A stretch of 64,000 bases of DNA from Bradyrhizobium ivorense. Its GTDB lineage: Bacteria > Pseudomonadota > Alphaproteobacteria > Rhizobiales > Xanthobacteraceae. Location of the stretch: assembly GCF_900696085.1 (NCBI RefSeq), contig NZ_CAADFC020000016.1, positions 682,001 to 746,000 of the forward strand, given 5' to 3'. Made by a program: the position numbers and the translations under genes. The notes beneath the pieces were generated by a model. It ran no database searches. It worked only from the letters and a program-made list of their open reading frames with translations, and was not told where the DNA came from. Below are positions 50,987 through 59,636 of the stretch, piece by piece (positions within the stretch are counted from its first letter, which is position 1; each line of letters begins with the position of its first letter).

Positions 50987-52993
50987 TCACTCCGCAGCTT
51001 CCGCTCGGAGTTCGCTACCCTGCGCCTCGCCTTGCACGTCAGTTAGCCCTTGCGAAGCAGCCGTCCGCAGCAACGCCGGCAACCAGCCGGTCGCCGCCAA
51101 CAGCTGCTCTGCGGCCTGCGCCATGCCGGCCTTCTTCATGTCCGACAGACGCTCGGCCGCCTCCCCGCCCACGCCTTCGCGGACAGCTTCCAAGATGCCA
51201 GCCTTGGTGACGCGGCCGAGATAGCTGCGCACCGTCGGGCGCCAATATCTGGTCATGTCGAGGGCCACGGCCTCCGCCAAACGGCGGGCCGCCGCCAGCG
51301 CCCGCGGCCTCCGGTCGAACGGCAATTTGACCGCATTGACCGTTAGGGAGACGCAATGCGCGAACAGCGCCATGCGGCTGTCGTGGTCGAGCTCGGCCAC
51401 GAATTCCCACAGTCCGGCGACGTCCTTGGGCATCTGCCGTGCCCAATTGGCATGCCGATCCGACCACGCCTTGCCGGCCGGCGTATCCTCGATCTCGGCC
51501 GCATGCGCAGCCAAATCGCAGTTCACCGGCTGGATGCCGACCACGTGCGCATTCGCTCCGAAATAGAAGATTTGAGCGGCGAGCGCATGGGTCACCGCCA
51601 CGATGGCGACGTCAGGCTGCTCACTCAAATTGAGCCGCAGCCCCAAGGTTCGGTGCGCGGTGAGGTCGCGAACCAGAGCGTCAGACAGCGGCCGGTCCTC
51701 GTCCTCCTCCTCGCTCGCGCCCTCGTCGTCCTCGCCATCCGGCGCGGCCTCCTCGCCTTCCCGATCCTCCTCATCCCGCGCCCCGACGTCGCTTTGCTGG
51801 CCGGTTTCAGTCTCGGGTTTCTCATCTTGGGGGCGGATAAAACCCCGTTCGATCCTTAACGTGCCGTCGTGATTGAGGATCACGAAAGCCCCGCCGCGTG
51901 CGACGTCCTCGGCGTCATAGGCGGTCCGCATTGCTTCCAGCCGGTCGATCTCAGCCTCCAGTTCGCCAAACCGCGCAGCCACGTCGTCGGGCAGTTCCTC
52001 GGCCGTCTGATGCTGCTCGGTCAGTCGGTCGAATTCCGCGTGAGCCGCCGCAAGGGACGCCTCATCTTCCGACGACAGCACCACCGCATGCGGGTAGACG
52101 CGGCGCATGCCATGGGCATGCGGGAAGTCGAGATAGGCCTCGGTCCACCGCCATCCCTCGGCCGCCCTCAAGGCATCTGCCTCGCGGCCAAGCTTTGCCG
52201 TCACCAACAAATCGAGCAGCGCGACGTCTTCCAGATAGCCGCCGCGATCCTCGGTAAAGAGGTCGCGCAGCACCGTGCCGCCCGCCTCCATATAGGCCTC
52301 GAGCCCGACAAAACGTACGCGCCGATCCGTGGCCGGAACGTGGGTTTCGGTGAGCAGACGGCGGATGGTGCTGGCATCCGGGTCGAACGGCAGGCGCTCA
52401 TAGAGGGCTTCCTGCCGGGCATGATCATCGGTGATGGCAAACGCCATCAGCTGCTCAAGGGTCAGATCGCCGTCCCGATAAAGCTGCATCAATCTGGGCG
52501 AAACCGCTCCAAGGCGGAGGCGCTGCCGCACCACATGCGCGGTCACGCCGAAGCGGGCCGCGATGTCCTCCACACCGAAGCCGCGCTCATCCGCGAGCTT
52601 CCGGAACGCCTCGAACTCGTCGGCCGGATGCATCTTCTCCCGGGTGACATTCTCGTCCAGGCTGATCTCGTGGGGATCGTTCGCGGTGTCGACGACGCAG
52701 CGGATCGGCTCGCTCTTCCTGATCTCCTTGCGCTTGACCCGCAGCAGCTGGGCCAGCCGCCTGCCCTCGCCGATGGTCACACAGAAGAACCCGGTGGCCG
52801 CCCCCTCGCCATCGACTTCCGGCTCCACAATCAGATTCTGCAGGATGCCCTTCGCCGCAATACTCGCCGCCAAAGCCTCGATCGCCGCCTCGCTATGCGG
52901 TGTCTTGCGCGCATTCTTCGGCGATTTCTTGAGCTTGCTGAGGGGAATGCGAACCTCAGTTCCATCCGGTATTCCAACTGACTTGGCCGACAT
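50987..52993 (-). CDS. ParB/Spo0J-family protein of mobile element
   Basis: A 668-residue protein. The ParB N-domain lies in about residues 1-110 (VRIPLSKLKKSPKNARKTP; GILQNLIVEP; GEGRRLAQLL), and the HTH lies around LADERGFGVEDIAARFGVTA. A long C-terminal half includes an acidic linker of Glu/Asp runs. The length and layout are those of ParB-like proteins in rhizobial ICEs and plasmids, which are larger than chromosomal ParB. I take the ATG at 52993 (another is 6 bases upstream). There is no ParA next to it. Confidence 0.88.
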   Translation of the reverse strand: MSAKSVGIPDGTEVRIPLSKLKKSPKNARKTPHSEAAIEALAASIAAKGILQNLIVEPEVDGEGAATGFFCVTIGEGRRLAQLLRVKRKEIRKSEPIRCVVDTANDPHEISLDENVTREKMHPADEFEAFRKLADERGFGVEDIAARFGVTAHVVRQRLRLGAVSPRLMQLYRDGDLTLEQLMAFAITDDHARQEALYERLPFDPDASTIRRLLTETHVPATDRRVRFVGLEAYMEAGGTVLRDLFTEDRGGYLEDVALLDLLVTAKLGREADALRAAEGWRWTEAYLDFPHAHGMRRVYPHAVVLSSEDEASLAAAHAEFDRLTEQHQTAEELPDDVAARFGELEAEIDRLEAMRTAYDAEDVARGGAFVILNHDGTLRIERGFIRPQDEKPETETGQQSDVGARDEEDREGEEAAPDGEDDEGASEEEDEDRPLSDALVRDLTAHRTLGLRLNLSEQPDVAIVAVTHALAAQIFYFGANAHVVGIQPVNCDLAAHAAEIEDTPAGKAWSDRHANWARQMPKDVAGLWEFVAELDHDSRMALFAHCVSLTVNAVKLPFDRRPRALAAARRLAEAVALDMTRYWRPTVRSYLGRVTKAGILEAVREGVGGEAAERLSDMKKAGMAQAAEQLLAATGWLPALLRTAASQGLTDVQGEAQGSELRAEAAE

Positions 52994-53358
52994 GATCATT
53001 CTTCCTTTTGGCTTCCATGGGTGCAGGGCGCACTCCGCGCCTGCACCCCTGCCCGTCGGCGAGACCGGGGGTAGCAAGGGCCAGGGCGACCCGAGCGGAG
53101 GGGTATCGCCCGCCCGAAGGGCCGCTTCGCAGAAGCGGGTCTGCACAAGCGCGTGCCTATGTCGTCCGAAGTCGGCAGAGTGAGAACAGCGCGGAAGACC
53201 GGGGAGACCGCTCGGGTCGGCGCCGGCGCAAAGCCGGCGCTTTACCCTGGCGCGCGCGAGGGGCGGAGCCCCTGAGCCCTCGACGATAAGAACGCTGGAC
53301 AACCCGGAAGAAGTGAAATCAAGCGACGAGTGCCAAAATCAAAAAGGGCAGCCGCCGA

Positions 53359-53485
53359 CAGGGCAGTGATAGCGACGCGGGCATGCAATGCCCGCGGGCA
53401 CCGAGGCGACTGCAGTCGCGAGACCGGTTAACAAGGCACCCGAGCGCGGGACAGTGATAGCGACGCCGGCATGCAATGACGGCGG
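53359..53485. repeat. Two direct repeats, each with a hairpin, upstream of ParB
   Basis: CAGTGATAGCGACGC followed by GGCATGCAATG occurs at about 53364 and about 53451, 87-88 bases apart. In each copy the centre folds into a hairpin with loop GCA: GCGGGCAT/ATGCCCGC is perfect in the first copy, and the second has one mismatch. They could be iterons, an origin-type structure or RNA hairpins, 370-490 bases from the ParB start. Confidence 0.55.
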
Positions 53486-53580
53486 GGCCCGCGGGCGAGT
53501 GCCTCCGGCGAGTGACACATTATATATTGCGGTATATTGCGTGGGTGATCGTCATATGCTTGCGCTTGAGCGAGGGATGC

Positions 53581-53664
53581 CAGCCGGATGGCCAGGACGT
53601 CACACGGCGCGGTTCCCAAGAGCCGGTGCGGCCATCGCCGCACGCGCCCGGACAGGAACACGAT
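53581..53664. repeat. Dispersed repeat, copy B
   Basis: Partner of 14436-14520 (about 82% identical by hand alignment). Here the hairpin GTGCGGC-CATC-GCCGCAC is perfect. It lies in a gene-free part (53300-53944), next to an AT-rich patch near 53516-53563. Confidence 0.6.
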
Positions 53665-53944
53665 GACCAGGTTTGACGAACTTGGACCTTCCTGCGAGCC
53701 GCTGTCATCGCATCACTCATCAGCGCGAGGACGACGTTTTCTGCGACTCTTCTCTCTCATGCCTTCTCGAAGTCGCAAACCCGGTCTTCCATCGTTACCG
53801 CCTCCAGACGCGCAAAGCTGAAGCGAGCGGAGCGTCGACTCGTCAGACTTCAATCATTGAGTTCGCAGCCTCGCGAAGTCCGGGCATGTGCTAGGAGCGG
53901 AACGAATTGCGGGCAGAGCGATTCGTCTGTCAGGAGCGATTTCA

Positions 53945-54202
53945 ATGCTGATGACGAGGCAACGAAGGCCGGCGATACGGACGCCGCGCGGATGGGCGAT
54001 CCACGTGCTTCAGGAAGCGGGCGCTATCCGCGAGTGCGAGGAGCACGGCTGGATGCAGGATCGCGCCGATCCGCACGCGCGAGAGCGGGCGATCGAAATC
54101 GCCCGTAAAGATCCACCGGTGGGCCTCTCCACTGATGAAGCGGTGGCCGAGGTCCAAGAGGTGCTGGATTCGATCGGCGACACCTGCCCGGAATGCCAGT
54201 AG
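53945..54202 (+). CDS. Small conserved protein, rhizobial type
   Basis: An 85-residue protein: RGWAIHVLQEAGAIRECEEH, GWMQDRADPHARERAIEIAR, ending DSIGDTCPECQ with a terminal CxxC. Similar small proteins are frequent in Bradyrhizobium; function unknown. CAGGAG precedes the ATG by about 7 bases. Confidence 0.75.
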   Translation: MLMTRQRRPAIRTPRGWAIHVLQEAGAIRECEEHGWMQDRADPHARERAIEIARKDPPVGLSTDEAVAEVQEVLDSIGDTCPECQ

Positions 54203-54217
54203 TTCAGAAAGGACGGG

Positions 54218-54895
54218 CTACTTGAGCGTACGAGACATCCGTCTCATGGTCCCGTTTTCGAGATACACAACACCATCCTGGGTCGCGCTATCCACGAACT
54301 CCGCGACAAAGGCGCGCGCGATATCGTCCTGCTCGATTGCGCCAAACCGCCCCGGAATCAGGCGGCCGAGCCAGGCGACATAGCTCGGCGTATGAACATT
54401 GCCCGCGATGATTCCCGGCCGAAAGATCGCGAGACGTTGGAAGCCTGCCGCTTGAACCGCCTCTTCCTTGAGCCCCATGATCCGGACATAGCGGATCCTG
54501 CTTTGCGAGGTGCTTCCGACGGCCGAGAGCAAAGCAAACCGTGTGATGCCTGCGGCGCGGCAACCGCGGGCAAAGCCGCCGACCACGCCGATCTCAAGGG
54601 CCTTCAGCTCGTCCTCGCTCCATTTCAGGCTGCCTTGACCGACACCGACACAGCATGCCGCAAAGACGGGACCGGCTTGCCCAAGCATGCTCTGGGCGAG
54701 CTTGTTCACCTCTGATGGAAACTCGGCAGCTGCCGTATCCAGAACCACCTGCCGCACCCGGGGAGCCGCTCTCAGAGAAATTGCCCGGCGATTGACCATC
54801 ACGACTTCAGCGCAGCGCGACTCCGCAGCCAGCGCTCCCACCACCGCAGCGCCCACCTGCCCCGTGCCGCCGATGATCAAGACACGAAATGCCAT
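54218..54895 (-). CDS. NAD(P)-binding oxidoreductase-like protein
   Basis: A 225-residue Rossmann protein of the atypical SDR/NmrA-like group. The cofactor motif is VLIIGGTGQVGAAVVGAL; RFALLSAVGSTSQSRIRYVR and FRPGIIAGN follow (RPG block of NAD(P)-binding proteins). There is no Tyr-Lys pair of classical SDRs. The gene is 16 bases from the small gene's stop, convergent. Its 5' end touches the decayed ku sequence. It may be a redox or stress protein. Confidence 0.82.
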   Translation of the reverse strand: MAFRVLIIGGTGQVGAAVVGALAAESRCAEVVMVNRRAISLRAAPRVRQVVLDTAAAEFPSEVNKLAQSMLGQAGPVFAACCVGVGQGSLKWSEDELKALEIGVVGGFARGCRAAGITRFALLSAVGSTSQSRIRYVRIMGLKEEAVQAAGFQRLAIFRPGIIAGNVHTPSYVAWLGRLIPGRFGAIEQDDIARAFVAEFVDSATQDGVVYLENGTMRRMSRTLK

Positions 54896-55390
54896 GCCGC
54901 ATTTATATCAGCAAAATTGAGCAAGACGACCCAGGCTGACTTGCGCTGCGGTGTCGCGGCCGGCTTCCTTGCCGCGACTTCCTTCGCGGGTTTCTTGCCG
55001 GCGATCGGCATCAGCATCTCCTTTTGACCGCTCGCGGCCTTGCGCAGCTTCCTGGCGGACTTCGATGCATTTGCGGCCTTCTCGTTGCCGATGCTCTCAC
55101 CCAGCGCGTCCATCAGATCGACGACATTCTCGCCACGCAGCCGCCCTTTCGCGGCAATCGGCTTGCCGGCGCGCTTCCTGTTGATGAGGTCGATAAGAGC
55201 AATTTCATTTTGTCTTCGAACTTCTCAGGCTCGAAGTGACCCGACTTTTGATTGACGATCTGCTTGGCAAGTTCGGACATGTCCCTGGTGACACTGACAT
55301 CCTGGATGTTGTCGAAATACTCGGCTTCGGAACGCACTTCGTAAGAATAGCGCAGCAACGTCCCAATCAGGCCTTTGTCCATGGCCTCGA
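54877..55390 (-). pseudogene. ku: Ku DNA-end-binding protein, truncated and frameshifted
   Basis: Minus-strand pieces match bacterial Ku C-terminal parts: MDKGLIGTLLRYSYEVRSEA, VSVTRDMSELAKQIVNQKSG, HFEPEKFEDKMKLL. Then, after a frameshift near 55200, INRKRAGKPIAAKGRLRGEN, VVDLMDALGESIGNEKAA and the Lys-rich tail continue in another frame. The N-terminal beta barrel (about 190 residues) is absent; similarity ends near 55390, about 130 bases from a tRNA fragment. Not functional as Ku. Confidence 0.8.
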
Positions 55391-55520
55391 TAGTAGGGCC
55401 GGATCAGATTTCGCGAATCGATTTCGGTGCGCTTTTGCAACCCGTTGCGCTTGGCCACCTGACATAAACCGCCGCGCGTACATACGCCGTAACCAAGAGA
55501 TCGTCTGCGCTCCTGACCGC

Positions 55521-55570
55521 TGCCTTCCGAAGGCAAAGGTCACACGTTCGAATCGTGTCGGGTGCGCCAA
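55521..55570 (+). tRNA. tRNA-Arg(CCG) 3' half (partial, att-like)
   Basis: The 50 bases fold as anticodon arm (loop TTCCGAA, anticodon CCG), variable loop AGGTC, T arm (ACACG/CGTGT, loop TTCGAAT), acceptor strand CGGGTGC, discriminator G and CCA. The matching 5' acceptor strand and D arm are absent upstream, so this is half a tRNA gene. Integrases that target tRNA 3' ends leave exactly such a copy at the far end of the island. By that rule the island lies to the left. Confidence 0.85.
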
Positions 55571-55791
55571 TTTCGCTTGGTTTCACAGAATGATGCGTGC
55601 GCTGACTGTTCGCCGTTCCGGATTTGTGTGAGTAAGCAATCTGGCTGCGTCAAAGGCGAATTTGCAATCATCGCCACTGAAATGCAGGTTGCGCAGCACG
55701 CGTGGGTGCAAAGAACGCCAGCGATAGCGGTCGCAAGCCGAGTCTTCCTGTCCTGGTCTACCGTCCACCCAAGTCGCCAACACCTGGTTTG

Positions 55792-56811
55792 TTAACGCTC
55801 TCGGACAACCTTGCGGGCTGGTTTGGTATCATTGGTACCGGCAAGGAGGCCAGTCAGCCGTCGCCGGATGATCTGCTCGGCTTCGCTCATGATGCGGTCG
55901 ATCAGTTCTTTGACCGTCGGAATGTCGTGGATCAGGCCGACCACGAGGCCGCAGCTCCATGCGCCGGCATCCATCTGACCGTTGATCATCACCTTGGGGT
56001 AGACGCCTGCGACCTGTGTATGGATGTCCTCGGTTTTCAGCAACGCGCCCTTCTCACGCTCGATCTGGAGAAGCTCGTCGACGCCCTTGTTCCGCAGCAC
56101 GCGTTCGGTGTTGCGAAGTGCGCGCATCACCAGCACCGTATCGAACTCGGTCGCCTTGACCAGCGCCTGCTTCACGTTGTCATGGACCGGCGCTTCCTTG
56201 GTGGCGATGAAGCGCGTACCCATGTTCATGCCGGCCGCGCCCAACGACAGCGCGGCGACCAGGCTGCGCGCGTCCGCCATGCCGCCGGAGGCGACGAAGG
56301 GGATCTTCAGTTCGTCTGCTGCGCGCGGCAGCAGAATCATGTTCGGGATGTCATCCTCGCCGGGATGACCACCACACTCGAAACCGTCGACGCTGACGGC
56401 GTCGCAGCCGATCTGCTCGGCCTTGAGCGAATGCCGAACCGAGGTGCACTTGTGGATCACCTTGATGCCAGCCGCCTTCAGTGCCGGCATGTATTGCTCG
56501 GGGCTGCGGCCCGCGGTCTCCACCGCCTTGACGCCGCCTTCCCTGATCGCGGCGATGTATTCCGGATAAGGCGGCGAAGTGAAACTCGGCAGGAAAGTGA
56601 GGTTCACGCCGAACGGCTTGTCCGTCATGCCACGGCAGCGCGTTATTTCCTTTGCCAGAAGGTCCGGCGTCTTCTGGGTCAGCCCCGTGATAATGCCAAG
56701 GCCGCCGGCATTCGACACCGCGGACGCGAGTTCGGCGAAGCCGACGTAATGCATGCCGCCCTGGATGATCGGATGCTGGATGCCGAGCAATTCAGTGATT
56801 GCTGTCTTCAC
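55792..56811 (-). CDS. Nitronate monooxygenase
   Basis: A 339-residue FMN barrel enzyme of the nitronate monooxygenase (2-nitropropane dioxygenase) family: LGIQHPIIQGGMHYVGFAEL, GLGIITGLTQKTPD, SVDGFECGGHPGEDDI and ASGGMADARSLVAALSLGAA. The GTG start follows CGGAG. It oxidises nitronates with O2; this group often acts broadly. It is the first gene right of the tRNA fragment, pointing away from it is not possible to infer an operon. Confidence 0.88.
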   Translation of the reverse strand: MKTAITELLGIQHPIIQGGMHYVGFAELASAVSNAGGLGIITGLTQKTPDLLAKEITRCRGMTDKPFGVNLTFLPSFTSPPYPEYIAAIREGGVKAVETAGRSPEQYMPALKAAGIKVIHKCTSVRHSLKAEQIGCDAVSVDGFECGGHPGEDDIPNMILLPRAADELKIPFVASGGMADARSLVAALSLGAAGMNMGTRFIATKEAPVHDNVKQALVKATEFDTVLVMRALRNTERVLRNKGVDELLQIEREKGALLKTEDIHTQVAGVYPKVMINGQMDAGAWSCGLVVGLIHDIPTVKELIDRIMSEAEQIIRRRLTGLLAGTNDTKPARKVVRER

Positions 56812-56862
56812 GTGAAAACTCCGTTTTCAGATCAGTCCGAGGAGCCCCGCCGCGCCTATTCG

Positions 56863-57222
56863 TCAGGTCCGCCGAGCGGTCCAGTACCCTGAGCAACGCG
56901 CGCCTCCTGAATAGCCGCTCCATGTCCCGCGACCGGAATTGCTCGAGAGCCGGCCCGAGCCGGCCGCATACTTATCCGGAACGGTCACAGAGGCGCGGAC
57001 GACGCCCGAACGCGCCACTTTGCCCCTGAACTTGACGAGGTTGGGATGCGTGACGACGCCCTCGGTGATGTTGACGGAGAAATTATAGGTCGGGTCGCAC
57101 GCGCCTCGTTGCGTCACGAAGAGAAGGTCCCATGACCCGTCATACGCCGAGCGGGCTTGTGCGGCCGATATGAAGGCGACCAGGCAACCCGCGGCTACCG
57201 CTGATGTGAAGAGGTTTCTCAT
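56863..57222 (-). CDS. Exported protein, rhizobial type
   Basis: A 119-residue protein with a signal peptide (LFTSAVAAGCLVAFISAAQA), then YDGSWDLLFVTQRGACDPTY and SSNSGRGTWSGYSGGARCSG with two Cys. Small exported proteins like this are common in Bradyrhizobiaceae; function unknown. The ATG at 57222 gives the signal peptide its right length. Confidence 0.75.
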   Translation of the reverse strand: MRNLFTSAVAAGCLVAFISAAQARSAYDGSWDLLFVTQRGACDPTYNFSVNITEGVVTHPNLVKFRGKVARSGVVRASVTVPDKYAAGSGRLSSNSGRGTWSGYSGGARCSGYWTARRT

Positions 57223-57324
57223 TGTGTGCTCCATTGTTTTCGTCATTCGCTTGGTCGAAAAAATTGCCTCAATGCGGGTCGCTGATCTCGGCGAGACCGT
57301 GGCCGATGCGGCATGCACTGCTGG

Positions 57325-58554
57325 TCACTCTGCCGCGAGCGCATGGTGTCGCCGCGGCAATCCGACCCGGCCCCATATATCGACCAACGCCTCACCGAGC
57401 GCGTCAATCAGCTTGTCATCGTGATAGGGAGTCGGCGTGATGCGGAGCCGCTCGGAGCCACGCGGGACGGTGGGATAGTTGATCGGCTGGACATAAATGC
57501 CGTGCTCGGCGAGCAGGAGATCGCTCGCCTCTTTGCACCTTTCCGGATCACCCACCATCACCGGGACAATGTGCGTCTCACTGGGCATGACCGGCAGGCC
57601 CACCGCATTGAGCACGGACTTTACCCGCGCCGTGCGCTCCTGATGGCGGTCGCGCTCCCATTGCGAAGACTTGAGATGCCGGATCGCTGCGGTAGCAGCG
57701 GCACAGACCGCCGGCGGCAGCGCGGTGGTGAAGATGAATCCCGGCGCGTAAGAGCGCACCGCATCGATGATATCAGCGTTCGCTGCGATGTAGCCTCCTA
57801 AGCAGCCGAATGCCTTGGCCAGGGTGCCCTCGACGACGTCGATGCGATGCAACGCACCTTCCCGCGCGGCGATGCCGGCACCGCCGCGGCCGTACATGCC
57901 GGCCGAATGGACCTCGTCAATGTAGGTCATGGCATTGTAGCGCTCCGCGAGGTCGCAAATGCGCTTCACCGGCGCGATGTCGCCGTCCATCGAGTAGAGA
58001 GCTTCGAATATGATCAGCTTCGGCCGCTCGGGCGCCTCCGCCGCCAGCAATTCTTCGAGGTGATCCACATCATTATGACGCCAGATTTTCTTTTCCGCAC
58101 CAGCGCGCCGCACACCTTCAATCATCGAATTGTGGTTCCAGGCGTCAGAGAGGATTAGGCAATTCGGCAGCAGCTTGGCGATGGTCGCGATGCCAGCCTG
58201 GTTCGACACGTAGCCCGACGTGAAGACCAGCGCGGCTTCCTTGCCGTGCAAGTCGGCGATCTCGCTCTCCAATTCGACCAGTGGATGATTGGTGCCCGCA
58301 ATGTTACGGGTGCCACCCGCGCCAGCGCCCATGCGGGTCGCGGTTTCGATCATTGCGCCGATCACCTTCGGATGCTGCCCCATGCCGAGATAGTCGTTCG
58401 AACACCAGATCACGACCGGCCGCGGGCCATCCGGAGAATGCCACACTGCGCGCGGAAAACGTCCGGCGATGCGCTCGAGATCGGCAAACACGCGGTAGCG
58501 TCGTTCGGCGTGCAGCCGAGTTAGCGCCGCGGAAAAGAAATGATCATAGGTCAT
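57325..58554 (-). CDS. hemA: 5-aminolevulinate synthase
   Basis: A 409-residue PLP enzyme of the C4 (Shemin) route: glycine plus succinyl-CoA gives 5-aminolevulinate for haem. Characteristic runs are WCSNDYLGMGQHPKVI, GAGAGGTRNIAGTNHPLVEL, IDEVHSAGMYGRGGAGIA and the PLP-lysine region EGTLAKAFGCLGGYIA. Full length for alphaproteobacterial ALAS. It lies between small exported-protein and small hypothetical genes and next to the haem-containing cyo oxidase cluster. Confidence 0.95.
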   Translation of the reverse strand: MTYDHFFSAALTRLHAERRYRVFADLERIAGRFPRAVWHSPDGPRPVVIWCSNDYLGMGQHPKVIGAMIETATRMGAGAGGTRNIAGTNHPLVELESEIADLHGKEAALVFTSGYVSNQAGIATIAKLLPNCLILSDAWNHNSMIEGVRRAGAEKKIWRHNDVDHLEELLAAEAPERPKLIIFEALYSMDGDIAPVKRICDLAERYNAMTYIDEVHSAGMYGRGGAGIAAREGALHRIDVVEGTLAKAFGCLGGYIAANADIIDAVRSYAPGFIFTTALPPAVCAAATAAIRHLKSSQWERDRHQERTARVKSVLNAVGLPVMPSETHIVPVMVGDPERCKEASDLLLAEHGIYVQPINYPTVPRGSERLRITPTPYHDDKLIDALGEALVDIWGRVGLPRRHHALAAE

Positions 58555-58652
58555 CGAATCTTCGCCTGGTTTTTGCTCAACGATTGGGACGTCGCCTACT
58601 CAAAGAACCGCCGAGCCCATCCGATCCGCTGTCGCCCATCAGGCTGAAAGGG

Positions 58653-58687
58653 GCGGCCGGTCCTCGGGAGGGGAAAGGACCGGCCGC
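58653..58687. terminator. Strong hairpin between hemA and the small-gene unit
   Basis: GCGGCCGGTCC (58653-58663) pairs perfectly with GGACCGGCCGC (58677-58687) over a 13-base loop. It lies beyond the stop of the 58744 gene on the minus strand, so it may terminate that unit, although only CCCCTTT follows and no T run. Confidence 0.45.
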
Positions 58688-58743
58688 GGGGATGCCCGGC
58701 GAGGGACACGGGGGGAGGCACGCGCCGGGAGCCCAAGCTGCGT

Positions 58744-58926
58744 TCAGCTAATCGTGACAGATGCCGATGCTCCATATTTGGCGAACCATTTTGGCCCGGG
58801 GCCACGCATGTAATGAAGCTCGGGCCGATACGGATCGTGAGCCCTCGCCATGAGCTTGCTCAGTCTGCACGCGAATTCGTTCACCATCTGACCAAGCGGC
58901 ACTTTCCGCGATCCTATTGCGCGCAT
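58744..58926 (-). CDS. Small hypothetical protein
   Basis: A 60-residue protein (GQMVNEFACRLSKLMARAHD; YRPELHYMRGPGPKWFAKYG). GAGG precedes the ATG at 58926; a later Met is an alternative start. It follows the DUF6894-like gene by 7 bases in the same direction. No family recognised. Confidence 0.5.
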   Translation of the reverse strand: MRAIGSRKVPLGQMVNEFACRLSKLMARAHDPYRPELHYMRGPGPKWFAKYGASASVTIS

Positions 58927-58933
58927 GCTGACC

Positions 58934-59167
58934 TCAATGCGGCTTGCCAAGTACGAAGGCGAAAGGGACCACGAAGAGCTCATCGCCCTGGTCGTCACTG
59001 ACATGCAGGACCCAGTCACGCCAATCCTCGAGACTGTGCTCGCTGGTGAAGGATTGCACAAGGCGGGTCGCATGATCGCGCGCCTCGGCGAGATCGTTCA
59101 CCATCGCGCCGTGTTGATCGAGGAAAACCTTCCTCGTGGTCGAACGGTGGAAAAATACCTGGGTCAT
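58934..59167 (-). CDS. DUF6894-like small protein
   Basis: A 77-residue protein: QVFFHRSTTRKVFLDQHGAM, VNDLAEARDHATRLVQSF, WRDWVLHVSDDQGDELFVVP. This matches the layout of DUF6894 proteins (YFFH..., DLAAAR..., V.D..G..LF.V), which are frequent and unexplained in rhizobia. ATG 59167 is coupled to the preceding stop (ATGA) and has GAAGGAG in front. Confidence 0.75.
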   Translation of the reverse strand: MTQVFFHRSTTRKVFLDQHGAMVNDLAEARDHATRLVQSFTSEHSLEDWRDWVLHVSDDQGDELFVVPFAFVLGKPH

Positions 59168-59388
59168 GTCCAATCTCCTTCGAACGGTGTCGCGGCGGCG
59201 GCGGACGCGCGAGCCAAGGCCTTCGCCGCATCGGCATGCGAAGCTTGCTCCGCTCGCTGCTCGTACATCTCGGCAAGCGTCTTCAATTGATCCGCAACCG
59301 CTCGATCTGTCGCGGCATTGGCGGAGTGCAGCAAAGTCTCCGCCGTTTTCAAATATTCCTTGCCGCGTCGTGAAATCTGCAACGTCAT
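59164..59388 (-). CDS. Small helical protein, rhizobial type
   Basis: A 74-residue, mostly helical protein (EYLKTAETLLHSANAATDRA; VADQLKTLAEMYEQRAEQAS). It looks like small Bradyrhizobium proteins of unknown function. Coupled to the DUF6894-like gene. GGAGGGCACC precedes the ATG. Upstream 59389-59636 holds nothing recognisable. Confidence 0.65.
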   Translation of the reverse strand: MTLQISRRGKEYLKTAETLLHSANAATDRAVADQLKTLAEMYEQRAEQASHADAAKALARASAAAATPFEGDWT

Positions 59389-59636
59389 GGTGCCCTCCGT
59401 CGGCCCGGCGATGAGCGGGATCGATCCGGCTTGGCTCGTGTTATGCAGAATTCTCCCGGGCGTGGCTTTGCTTCGGTTGCCGCGATTTTGTCATGGATTG
59501 CTGTCGACAGCGGCCGCCATATCCGGCCGATGCAGCCGCGACGTTCGAAGCCAAATTTCGCATTTGGGCATAGAACTGATCGGCACGCCTCCTCCTTGGA
59601 GGACGCCAGACAGGCCGATTGAGCGGCTGAGATGCT

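Noticed and set aside
54945..55113. A separate small Lys/Ala-rich gene
   Set aside because: It is the frameshifted tail of Ku, not an independent histone-like protein.
55367..55586. Short frames beginning MAHPTRFERVTFAFG or containing APDTIRTCDLC
   Set aside because: These are the classic artefact of translating the complement of a tRNA 3' end; the true feature is the tRNA-Arg fragment.
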